Shown piece after piece: positions 47,662 to 54,644 of a stretch of 64,000 nucleotides of DNA. Each line of letters opens with the position of its first letter. Position 1 is the first letter of the stretch. Source of the DNA: Gammaproteobacteria bacterium RIFCSPHIGHO2_02_FULL_42_43. Its GTDB lineage: Bacteria > Pseudomonadota > Gammaproteobacteria > Coxiellales > Coxiellaceae. The DNA is taken from assembly GCA_001801425.1 (NCBI GenBank), contig MGXR01000013.1, positions 62,001 to 126,000 of the forward strand, read 5' to 3'. Under the pieces are notes generated by a model. The model was not told where the DNA came from, made no database searches, and saw nothing but the letters and a program-made list of their open reading frames with translations. The position numbers and the translations under genes are program-made.

Positions 47662-47707
47662 GTATGAGCGGGAATTGAGCGAGCGCCAATTTTTCAAGGC
47701 ATCATTT

Positions 47708-47881
47708 CAGTAGTTCCCACTCTGAAGGTTGATTAACTTAAATTTTCAGATTTAGGGTGAGATTGAATGATAATTTGGTGAGAAAAGCGGAGTTGACACG
47801 CCAGTCAATGAGCATTTTCGAGGCAAATTATCATTCAATATCACCCAAAGATGAAAATTCTTTTGAAAACGGGAGAAGCTG
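47708..47881 (+). mobile_element. Miniature inverted-repeat element, copy B (full-length)
   Basis: 174 bp, ends CAGTAGTTCCCACTC and CGGGAGAAGCTG, with perfect 9-bp target duplications GCATCATTT at 47699–47707 and 47882–47890. Internal arms at 47756–47777 and 47824–47845 pair at 21 of 22 positions, so the transcript or single strand would form a long hairpin with a 46-nt loop. Nearly identical to copy A, which points to recent movement. It has no open reading frame of note. It marks the boundary where the accessory island begins. Confidence 0.93.
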
Positions 47882-47936
47882 GCATCATTTTTTGCGCATC
47901 TTGAATAAAATCACACGATAGCAAGCACATAATTAG

Positions 47937-47982
47937 TTATCCACAGAGTTATAAACACAGTCATTCACAGGTTGTGTGGATG
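47937..47982. other. Cluster of DnaA-box-like sequences
   Basis: A perfect TTATCCACA (47937–47945), followed by TTATAAACA (one or two mismatches) and a reverse-strand-like TGTGGATGG a few bases on. The site lies in the gap between the miniature element and the repeat-rich island. Three boxes in 45 bp could be left from a plasmid replication origin or be chance in AT-rich DNA. Confidence 0.35.
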
Positions 47983-47989
47983 GTCGGTC

Positions 47990-48195
47990 GCTGTCGCGGA
48001 ATTGCATGCTTATCCGGATAGTACCTGTACGGTGTTGTACCGCTACGTTTATTCGAAGTTGATGGAAGCGCGAGCGACAGCGACCGCAATGCGTGAATTA
48101 GAGCGGCAGCAGATGTTGCTGCCGAGGCATTGCAGCATTATCGTATTACTGAATTACACACCGGCGCGCGCGAGATGCTGGTGTGGGCTGCGTAA
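47990..48195 (+). pseudogene. Degraded reading frame with a frameshift, unknown family
   Basis: One frame reads LHAYPDSTCTVLYRYVYSKL with many charged residues and then AMRELERQQ. The next frame then continues naturally as AADVAAEALQHYRITELHTG and ends MLVWAA stop (TAA 48193–48195). The change of frame lies near 48105. The last part recurs at 51826–51908, again in an open frame but with another C-terminus, so it looks like a repeated 3' gene end. Not recognised. Confidence 0.3.
48116..48167. repeat. Repeat R1, copy 1 (52-bp identical core)
   Basis: TTGCTGCCGAGGCATTGCAG through ...ACACACCGGCGC is identical to 51826–51877. After this core the copies diverge, but both go on to a stop codon and then AAGCTTGCTGTTTTT (about 48207–48220 here), which looks like a shared terminator-like tail. 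Confidence 0.85.
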
Positions 48196-48220
48196 CAAGT
48201 TCTGAAAGCTTGCTGTTTTT

Positions 48221-48357
48221 TTATTTTACGCGATTCATTTGAATCTAATGATTTAATTGGGATAAGCAATCTTAATTATGTAAAATAACTCATATCTAAA
48301 TCAAAAGCATCGATTACGCTGATGTTCTTACTTTCGCGGGCTAGAAGCAGTAGCTGC
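48221..48357. repeat. Repeat R2, copy 1
   Basis: 137 bp from TTATTTTACGCGATTCATTT to AAGCAGTAGCTGC, matching 50291–50426 with one inserted base. It includes inverted ends TTATTTTAC/GTAAAATAA (48221–48229, 48280–48288). It also includes the last ten codons of the U-box gene, so one copy carries a live gene end and the other a detached fragment. The inner part holds ATAA-N6-TTA, faintly reminiscent of a Xer-type core. Confidence 0.88.
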
Positions 48358-49785
48358 CGATGTCACTTGTGATTGCACAAAATCTTCAATCCGTTTTTTA
48401 ATAGATTCACCCTTAGTAGCAGAATCACTAATTAATGGCGTCACAATTGGCTGTCTTGTCATCGGGCTATCACCATCTTTATCAGAAACTGCTCTTTCAA
48501 GCCATTTTCGTTCAAAGCGAGGTACCTCATCAAAATTACCCCTATCAAGTGTTTCTTTTTCTGATTCAGGCGCAGATATCCACGTTAACGCAGCTGCATT
48601 TAAAGTTGTTGGATCAATCACAGGATCATCCATAATTTCACCACTTAAATGACAGCAAAATTCATCTGGGATATTGCTGGTATCAAATCCTGCAATTTCA
48701 GATAATGTTTTTGCATTTTTTCCGGTTTGCGGCACAGGAATTGGTCTTTCAACAGATAAAAATGTACCCGCTGTCGTAAGAGCACCAAGATTTGGTTGAT
48801 AATCAAAATCAAAAATTATTGGGCGGCGATGCTCTGGCCAATAGAAAGGATTGTTACCCATCAACTCAGGGAAATCAGCAACATGATGCGCTCTAAGATC
48901 AACATGAGCTCTAAGAAGATCATTTTCTACAAAATCTCCCCAACTTTCCATTCGGGATAAATTCATACTTATGCGCATTAATGTTTGGACCATATTTGTA
49001 ACGAATAGTGTTCCAAATAGATTTGAACGTTCTCGTTGCGAAAAATCATTAATAACAAATAAATCAGGCACAGAATTCATTCCAATTCCAGTCGCACTAA
49101 TGAAACTGCCAATTAATTGCATAACTGAAAACAACGCAAACTCAAGATGGTTGACTGTGTTTCCTTGATGTAATGCCATTCTATTTTCAGTTGAACGGAC
49201 AATTAATCTTCTCTCATTGTTTGGTGGAGCGGTTATCAATCTTACATTGTTAACGTTTTGATGTTGACGCATGTGATCTATGAAAGCCACCATGAATATT
49301 GATGCATTACGAAGCGTCATTATCTGAAGCATTAGTAGTTGCATTGTTACATTATTAATTTCATCTCTACGCGGATTGTGATCAGGAATGCGTGCAATAG
49401 TTTGGATAATTTCATCTTTAATTAATCCAACTACACCATCAGTTTGATTGATCGTTTCAAAAAAATGAGTAATTAAATATCTTTGGTTCGTCAGGATACG
49501 TACTGTTTTTGTAAATCTATCAGTTGGATCAGTTTGTGAAAAACCCGCAGCTACAACGCTCTGTCTTAATTGCGTATATCCATGCATATCTTTAGCTGTC
49601 ACAATTATTTGAAAATCACCGTCTACGTATCCACATAATTTAATACTATCAACGAGTGAACGATCATTGAAACATTTGTATTCAGCGTATCTGTTTAATG
49701 GGTCACCGGAATTGTAGGTGCTATTGAAATTACCATGTCTACCCCATGAAGAAGCATGATCATTGTTTGCTGAATTTGTTCTCAT
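48328..49785 (-). CDS. Putative U-box ubiquitin-ligase-like effector
   Basis: A 485-residue protein with no signal peptide. Residues 371–470 resemble a U-box, the RING-like fold of E3 ubiquitin ligases without zinc: NIPDEFCCHLSGEIMDDPVI matches 'IPdefl-PIt-eiM-DPVi', followed after an unusually long insert by FERKWLERAV, DSPMTRQPIV and a closing KKRIEDFV helix. The first 370 residues are mostly helical and not recognised. Ubiquitination has no role in most bacteria, so an exported host-acting protein (as with LubX of Legionella) is the natural reading. The last ten codons lie in repeat R2. Confidence 0.6.
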   Translation of the reverse strand: MRTNSANNDHASSWGRHGNFNSTYNSGDPLNRYAEYKCFNDRSLVDSIKLCGYVDGDFQIIVTAKDMHGYTQLRQSVVAAGFSQTDPTDRFTKTVRILTNQRYLITHFFETINQTDGVVGLIKDEIIQTIARIPDHNPRRDEINNVTMQLLMLQIMTLRNASIFMVAFIDHMRQHQNVNNVRLITAPPNNERRLIVRSTENRMALHQGNTVNHLEFALFSVMQLIGSFISATGIGMNSVPDLFVINDFSQRERSNLFGTLFVTNMVQTLMRISMNLSRMESWGDFVENDLLRAHVDLRAHHVADFPELMGNNPFYWPEHRRPIIFDFDYQPNLGALTTAGTFLSVERPIPVPQTGKNAKTLSEIAGFDTSNIPDEFCCHLSGEIMDDPVIDPTTLNAAALTWISAPESEKETLDRGNFDEVPRFERKWLERAVSDKDGDSPMTRQPIVTPLISDSATKGESIKKRIEDFVQSQVTSAATASSPRK

Positions 49786-50049
49786 GTTATAGCTGCCATT
49801 TTTTATTTGGTTTTAAAAAGTTCCATGTGGTGGTTTTGAGCTCTTTCCGCAATATATGCAACAGCTTGATAGTCACATATCTTATCAATCCAGGCTTATG
49901 AGAATCTTAAATACCATGTGAAAAAATGGTGTTTAAATAACTAATTGATTATACTTATACATTTACTAAAAATGACTATTTGTGACGAACCAGATGAATC
50001 GACATAAGCGCCGATATCTGTCACTCACAAAATAGCAGAGACTAAAATT
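49786..50049. other. 264-bp spacer between the U-box gene and the antitoxin remnant
   Basis: No gene is seen. It must contain the promoters of two divergent genes. On the minus strand a TTTAAGATT-N2-CATAAGCCT arrangement (7/9 and 5/9 to the PmrA half-site) lies upstream of the U-box gene, but the match is weak and no clear -10 sits at the right place. Confidence 0.4.
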
Positions 50050-50352
50050 ATGCATAAGATTAATCATCATTATCAAAACACCTATCGACGAAAACTGCTC
50101 GATAAAATTGAATCGCTCAAAACTCAAGTATTTTCACGGGATGATTTAACACGCAATCATACTAACCAAGAGCAATTACGATTAAACCGCGCCCTAAAAA
50201 CTTTTGTTGAACAGTGTCATATTATCAAAATCAGTCATGGTCTTTATGCCAAAGCAATGACGATTGATTTTCCCAACGGCAAAAGCAAAATTATTTTACG
50301 CGATTCATTTGAATCTAATGATTTAATTGGGATAAGCAATCTTATTATGTAA
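50050..50352 (+). pseudogene. Truncated DUF6088/AbiEi-like antitoxin
   Basis: A 100-residue frame whose first 75 residues match the N-terminal winged-helix of DUF6088 (AbiEi-type) antitoxins: RRKLLDKIESLKTQVFSRDD, LRLNRALKTFVEQCHIIKIS, HGLYAKA. It then runs straight into repeat R2 (ILRDSFESNDLIGISNLIM), about half the expected length. The cognate nucleotidyltransferase toxin is absent. So this is the stump of a toxin–antitoxin unit cut by the R2 segment. The ATG at 50050 has no strong ribosome site. Confidence 0.6.
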
Positions 50353-50426
50353 AATAACTCATATCTAAATCAAAAGCATCGATTACGCTGATGTTCTTAC
50401 TTTCGCGGGCTAGAAGCAGTAGCTGC
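50291..50426. repeat. Repeat R2, copy 2
   Basis: 136-bp copy of 48221–48357, placed between the truncated antitoxin gene and a gene fragment on the minus strand. The core here reads GGATAAGCAATCTTATTATG, that is ATAA-N6-TTAT, the symmetric centre typical of dif-like sites; the outer arms fit poorly. Confidence 0.88.
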
Positions 50427-50560
50427 ATAGGCTGATTTCAATACCTTCTATTTTGTCGGTGATGCCATTTTTTTCTTGCTCTAGTTTGTCGATTTGAGTA
50501 GTGATTAGATCACTTATCTCATTTTGCTCTTTCTTTTTGTTGGTGATCAGTGAAAAATGT
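50427..50560 (-). pseudogene. Fragment of a coiled-coil gene cut by repeat R2
   Basis: Reading the minus strand gives SLITNKKKEQNEISDLITTQ and then DKLEQEKNGITDKIEGIEIS, a typical heptad-like charged helix, before the frame falls into the repeat. No start, no continuation: a remnant of a larger coiled-coil protein. It is antisense to the leader of the methyltransferase gene. Confidence 0.35.
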
Positions 50561-50585
50561 TGTATCGCTAAGGAAAAATCATAAT

Positions 50586-51314
50586 ATGAAAAGACCACAT
50601 TATGGCATTGACGCACCACCCGTTATTAAACAATTATTTTTAAGCGGAATAGTTGCGCTAGTGATAGGATTTTTAATTTATTATTTTACGTTAACACACT
50701 ATCCTCGTATTGCAATTACGCTATTACTTATCGCAGTAATTTTTTCAGCGTCGTATTTTATACCTGTCATATATATGCTTTTGAGTAGCTTATTTGGAAA
50801 AAAGCATATGCGTGATTTTTTAATTAATTCATTATATGTAAAGGGTAATGAAAAAGTATTAGATGTGGGGTGTGGAAGAGGATTATTGTTGATTGCAGCT
50901 GCCAAAAAATTAACGCAAGGCGGAAAAGCAGTTGGTATTGATTTGTGGAATTGCGAGGATTTATCCAACAACCAGGCAATTTTTACAAAACAAAATGCAG
51001 AGCTTGAAGGTGTATCAGATCGAATTGAAATTGTTTCAGGCGACATGACGAACATGAATTTCAACGATAATACCTTTGATTATATTGTTTCCAGCATGTC
51101 AATTCACAATATTCCAACACCTGAAAAAAGACGCAAAGCAATAACAGAAATTGCCAGGGTATTAAAGCCAGGTGGGGAAGTAGCATTACTTGATTTTCAG
51201 TGTTTGAAGGAATACAAAAATTCATTAATTGACCTTGGTTTTCAAAATGTGAAAATTTCCAGATTATATTTTTGGATGTTTCCACCAGTCAGAATTGCTA
51301 CTGGAAAAAAATAG
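50586..51314 (+). CDS. Membrane-anchored class I SAM methyltransferase
   Basis: The ATG at 50586 (MKRPHYGIDAPPVIKQLFLSG) gives 242 residues; a start 36 bp earlier is possible. Two hydrophobic helices (about 20–40 and 45–70) precede a methyltransferase domain: VLDVGCGRGLLLIAAAKKL (SAM loop), GIDLWNCEDLS, GDMTNMNFNDNTFDYIVSS and RVLKPGGEVALLD. The substrate is unknown. It is followed by a rhodanese and a DUF2905 gene on the same strand. Confidence 0.82.
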   Translation: MKRPHYGIDAPPVIKQLFLSGIVALVIGFLIYYFTLTHYPRIAITLLLIAVIFSASYFIPVIYMLLSSLFGKKHMRDFLINSLYVKGNEKVLDVGCGRGLLLIAAAKKLTQGGKAVGIDLWNCEDLSNNQAIFTKQNAELEGVSDRIEIVSGDMTNMNFNDNTFDYIVSSMSIHNIPTPEKRRKAITEIARVLKPGGEVALLDFQCLKEYKNSLIDLGFQNVKISRLYFWMFPPVRIATGKK

Positions 51315-51354
51315 TGAATCGAATCGTGATAATAATTTATAAGGTATATTTACA

Positions 51355-51687
51355 GTGACAACAATCAAATCAATTGACCCAATCACAGCGTGTGAATGGC
51401 TAGATAATAACGAAGCTATTTTAATCGATGTGCGTGAACCTGCTGAATACAAAGAGGTGCATATTGATGGTGCGCATCTTATCCCAGTCAACACCGCTAG
51501 CATTGGTAAATTACCATCTGATATAAAAAATAAAAAAATCATTGTTCATTGCATGCTGGAAAAGCGGGGTAGCATTGCTTGTGAAAAATTGCTATCAGAA
51601 AATCTAAGTCTTGATATCTACAATCTAACAGGTGGTATCGTTGCGTGGGAAAATGCGGGTTTAAAATGCAATAAAAAGGGTACGTAA
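51355..51687 (+). CDS. Single-domain rhodanese
   Basis: A 110-residue rhodanese-like sulfurtransferase. Start at a GTG (51355), AAGG 9 bp upstream. It has LIDVREPAEYKEVHIDGAHLIP and the catalytic-loop cysteine in IVHCMLEKRGSIAC, where the active loop reads C-M-L-E-K-R. It belongs to a small run with the methyltransferase and DUF2905 genes. The partner and sulfur acceptor are unknown. Confidence 0.85.
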   Translation: MTTIKSIDPITACEWLDNNEAILIDVREPAEYKEVHIDGAHLIPVNTASIGKLPSDIKNKKIIVHCMLEKRGSIACEKLLSENLSLDIYNLTGGIVAWENAGLKCNKKGT

Positions 51688-51690
51688 GGT

Positions 51691-51894
51691 ATGCAACGAT
51701 TGTTTATTATTCTTGGAATTATTTTCATCGTGATTGGTATCACGTGGCCTTTTATTAAAAAGTTGCATTTAGGTCATTTTCCGGGTGATATTGCGATTCA
51801 AAAACAAAACTTTTCATTTTATTTTTTGCTGCCGAGGCATTGCAGCATTATCGTATTACTGAATTACACACCGGCGCTCGGTGCGAGCCGCTGA
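51691..51894 (+). pseudogene. DUF2905 membrane protein truncated by repeat R1
   Basis: The first 45 codons are a typical DUF2905 protein (MQRLFIILGIIFIVIGITWP, then GHFPGDIAIQKQNFSFYF), a small two-helix inner-membrane protein. At about 51825 the frame enters repeat R1 and the second membrane segment is replaced by LLPRHCSIIVLLNYTPALG. The natural 3' end of the gene is missing. So an R1 copy was inserted or recombined into this gene. Confidence 0.72.
51826..51877. repeat. Repeat R1, copy 2
   Basis: Identical 52-bp core to 48116–48167. In its own frame it encodes AAEALQHYRITELHTGAR followed by CEPLMLTA and TAA (51906–51908), against EMLVWAA in copy 1. It is downstream of the point where the DUF2905 gene is cut and also overlaps the 3' end of the minus-strand ankyrin-like gene. 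Confidence 0.85.
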
Positions 51895-53481
51895 TGTTGA
51901 CTGCATAAGTTTTCCAAGCTTGCTGTTTTTGCTCGACATAAGTTCTGAAAAAGTGTGCCGCTGCCACTCCCACACCCACCCCGCATTGCCCCACCCCGCC
52001 CCCGGCCACGGCGCGCCCGCCCCACGCCCGTCCGCAGCGACTTTATATCCTAAACCATCAACAACCGAAGAATCGACAAGCGAGACATCAGCAAGGGAAT
52101 TTCGAACAATATTACCATTGCGAGAATATTTATTAAAACGAGATCGACGAGTGCGAGGCTCTTCGTCTTCAGTGAAATAGTCGTACTGGCAGCCCCGGCG
52201 AATATCTTGTTTAACCGGTTCTGCAGCATTTCGCTGCGCCCATCCAGCCAATTGAGAGAAAATGATGGTGCGTTTTTTATAACCTGGATCTGCAATACGA
52301 CCTGCATCATCTGCATTCCAAGTTTCTTCATTGTGTTTTAATCCAGCCAAAATGTGATTGGGATTAAAAATAATTTCTTGTTGCATGTGTTTAACCAATT
52401 CTTCTCTGAATCGATTTAATTTTTCAACTAAGGTGAGCTCATCAAATGATTTTAAACGTGCTGCATCTGATTGTTTTTCAGCAACACCGGTGCGAGCAAC
52501 TACAGCTGCAGTTTCTTCAGGTGTTGTCGCATGAATCAATTCCATCACTGCGTCTAATGCTGCTTTTTGTATCGGAACGTTTTCATCAATTGCACAGATA
52601 GCATTAACGTAAGAGTCAAAATCAAATGCGTTATGCTCTTGCGCTTGGTTGTGTGCTGCAATGATTTCGTTAATATCATTTTTTTCCAGCGCAGCTTTAT
52701 AATCAATCATTCTTTTTGTTGCTTGCTTAATTTTTTCTTGAATCTCGTCATATGTTTTATCTAAACTGCCTGATTCAAGTAACGCATGTTTTTTTTTCTC
52801 GAGCTCTCTTAGAATATTTTTTTGTATATCACAATAACGCTGCAAACTTTCTACATAAATTGCTTTGATTTGGCTTTGCATTTCACCAAGACCATCTATC
52901 GGATTACCACTTAAATCTGTTGTGAGGCGAGCAAAATGTGCTTGCATTTTCTCAACCAGCTGAATGTCATTTGCCATAATCGCTGCCTGCAATGATGTGA
53001 CTTCACATTCAACGCCGACGGAATTTTTCACGATTGCTTTTTTGAGTAAAGCGGATGGATCATCTTGCAGCGTATTTAAAACCACCTCTTCTTGACCGCG
53101 CATGGCAGCATTAACGACAACAGATGGATTCGCAGCAATCTTTTTTGATTTAAAAAGCGATGATTGTCGAATGCTCATAATGCTTAAGGCGTAATCACCT
53201 GCATTTCGTGTAAAGCCCGGCAGAAAATCAAGGATATTGCCCCACACATCTGGCGCCATGCGACAATAATAAATCAACCGATTAATAACGCTGAGGTGAA
53301 GATAAAAATTGTCAGCACTTGTGTCACTCAGCGCCATTAAGGTAAGTAACAACAAACGATTATTTTTAGCATTAAGACGAATTGAAGCGTCACTTAATGG
53401 TTGCGAGCTTATCTCCCATGTTTTTCTGTCATCACGGTGTGTTATTTCAGTTGTGAAAATATGGTGTGATGGTGTTCTCAT
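51856..53481 (-). CDS. Ankyrin/coiled-coil effector-like protein with terminal CVIQ
   Basis: A 541-residue protein with no signal peptide. Residues 115–190 look like ankyrin-type helices (VVVNAAMRGQEEVVLNTLQ and SLQAAIMANDIQLVEKMQ), followed by a long charged helix (residues 205–265) and an unrecognised region. Residues near 485–515 are Gly/Trp-rich (AADGRGAGAPWPG) and come from a strikingly GC-rich DNA stretch (51966–52040). The C-terminus, RRCVIQ, is read out of repeat R1 antisense. CVIQ fits a eukaryotic CaaX prenylation box, but its origin in the repeat makes chance likely. A host-directed role is inferred from domain type and neighbourhood. Confidence 0.55.
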   Translation of the reverse strand: MRTPSHHIFTTEITHRDDRKTWEISSQPLSDASIRLNAKNNRLLLLTLMALSDTSADNFYLHLSVINRLIYYCRMAPDVWGNILDFLPGFTRNAGDYALSIMSIRQSSLFKSKKIAANPSVVVNAAMRGQEEVVLNTLQDDPSALLKKAIVKNSVGVECEVTSLQAAIMANDIQLVEKMQAHFARLTTDLSGNPIDGLGEMQSQIKAIYVESLQRYCDIQKNILRELEKKKHALLESGSLDKTYDEIQEKIKQATKRMIDYKAALEKNDINEIIAAHNQAQEHNAFDFDSYVNAICAIDENVPIQKAALDAVMELIHATTPEETAAVVARTGVAEKQSDAARLKSFDELTLVEKLNRFREELVKHMQQEIIFNPNHILAGLKHNEETWNADDAGRIADPGYKKRTIIFSQLAGWAQRNAAEPVKQDIRRGCQYDYFTEDEEPRTRRSRFNKYSRNGNIVRNSLADVSLVDSSVVDGLGYKVAADGRGAGAPWPGAGWGNAGWVWEWQRHTFSELMSSKNSKLGKLMQSTSAARTERRCVIQ

Positions 53482-53556
53482 TGGCTATTCTCAAAATGAT
53501 TTTGGATATGATACATCATACGGGTTGGTGAAACACGATTCATCAAGTCGTTTTTT

Positions 53557-54375
53557 CTAGTGCGGCGTCATGGGAGGAGACTTTTCTACTGGGCTCCGCA
53601 GCAACGTATCCAGCATATCCTGCAGCTGTTTCTCTGTAGGAGATTTTCTGTCGGAAGGGTTTGTGGTGCTGGCGGCAGAAAAAAGAGATGGGTTATTACG
53701 TGCTGGTGCTGGTGCTGGTGCTGGTGGTGGTGGTGGTGCTACTACTTGCGAAAGTGGAAACACCGGTTGGAGTGAGTTTGTTCGCAATTGAATAAGCGGC
53801 AAATTCGGGCCATCAAAATGCGTGTAGTAACCTGTAACTGTGTCATACACAATCCTTGTTGCTTCGCAATCTTGATGAAACTGTACATGACCAATTCTGA
53901 ATTGATCAGGATAACCTGCAGGGATCACCTTTAAAATTTTCAAGGTACCCTGGCTAGTTTCAGCTATGTTTAGGATATGAGAATTATTGTTTTGTGGAAG
54001 TTGTTGTAGTATTCCAAGATAACACCACGGCGATTGTTCCTGAGGTGCAGGTGCAGCTAGCGGCGAGTATGCTGATAAATGTAGTACATATTGATGCGCG
54101 TTTGGCCCATCCAAAAAAGCGCAATGGCCGGTCTGCATGTTGATAACAATATTATGCGTCACACCATTGCAAATCAGCTCTCCTTTTGCGCATGCTAAGG
54201 TATATCCAAAAACGCTTCCGGCTGAAAAAGTTGCTATAATCGTTCCCGGCACTCCGTTGAACCAAATGCGATAATGGATGTTATACTGCATTCCCTGAAG
54301 AATAATTTGTGCTGGCGCAAGCCGGCCGTATTCATCTTTAAAAATACAATCTCTCAATGGCGGTTGTGAACGCAC
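53557..54375 (-). CDS. Two-repeat protein with poly-proline tail, unknown
   Basis: About 272 residues. The GTG at 54375 has GAGG 6 bp upstream; the frame could open at a TTG at 54390. It contains two copies of a beta-rich unit, each ending in IV-x4-TG-x5-DGPN (IVINMQTGHCAFLDGPN and IVYDTVTGYYTHFDGPN), about 100 residues apart. After them come a proline-rich run (APPPPPAPAPAPAR) and a Ser/Thr tail. The poly-proline segment is encoded by a GGT/GCT-type microsatellite (about 53701–53742) and could bind SH3- or profilin-like partners in a host. Not recognised by family. Confidence 0.5.
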   Translation of the reverse strand: MRSQPPLRDCIFKDEYGRLAPAQIILQGMQYNIHYRIWFNGVPGTIIATFSAGSVFGYTLACAKGELICNGVTHNIVINMQTGHCAFLDGPNAHQYVLHLSAYSPLAAPAPQEQSPWCYLGILQQLPQNNNSHILNIAETSQGTLKILKVIPAGYPDQFRIGHVQFHQDCEATRIVYDTVTGYYTHFDGPNLPLIQLRTNSLQPVFPLSQVVAPPPPPAPAPAPARNNPSLFSAASTTNPSDRKSPTEKQLQDMLDTLLRSPVEKSPPMTPH

Positions 54376-54594
54376 TGAACACCTCAACAATAATAAAAAT
54401 TATGATTGTTCAATTTTACACAAGAAATAACGGAAGATAAGACTTAAACCAACAATTAACGTTGTGTTAATGAAAATTGAGATGTTTATTGCGTGATTGA
54501 AGACCTTATGGCATCCGCCGCCTGATTAAGCATGCGTTATACGATCAAAACCGGCAAAGACACAGGGTAATTATTTCTTACTCAATTGTCATTT

Positions 54595-54627
54595 CTTAAT
54601 GTTTCGCTAATTTCCTTCCGTTATACT
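54595..54627 (+). promoter_or_regulatory. Candidate PmrA-box plus -10 for the His/Cys-dyad operon
   Basis: CTTAATGTT (54595–54603, 8/9 to the half-site) and GCTAATTTC (54606–54614, 5/9) with 2-bp spacing and 11-bp period. TATACT (54622–54627) begins 7 bp after the second half, against 8 bp in the similar site at 6101–6134. The second half is weak. The rest of the 54391–54594 spacer shows nothing recognisable. Confidence 0.35.
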
Positions 54628-54644
54628 TTTGCTTAGAAATTTCT

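Noticed and set aside
47972-48205. A single 77-codon forward gene
   Set aside because: The natural-looking second half lies in another frame, so this is better seen as a broken or repeat-derived frame.
53560-53791. Gly/Ala/Cys-Trp-rich forward frames opposite the poly-proline gene
   Set aside because: Products of the GGT/GCT microsatellite read on the wrong strand.
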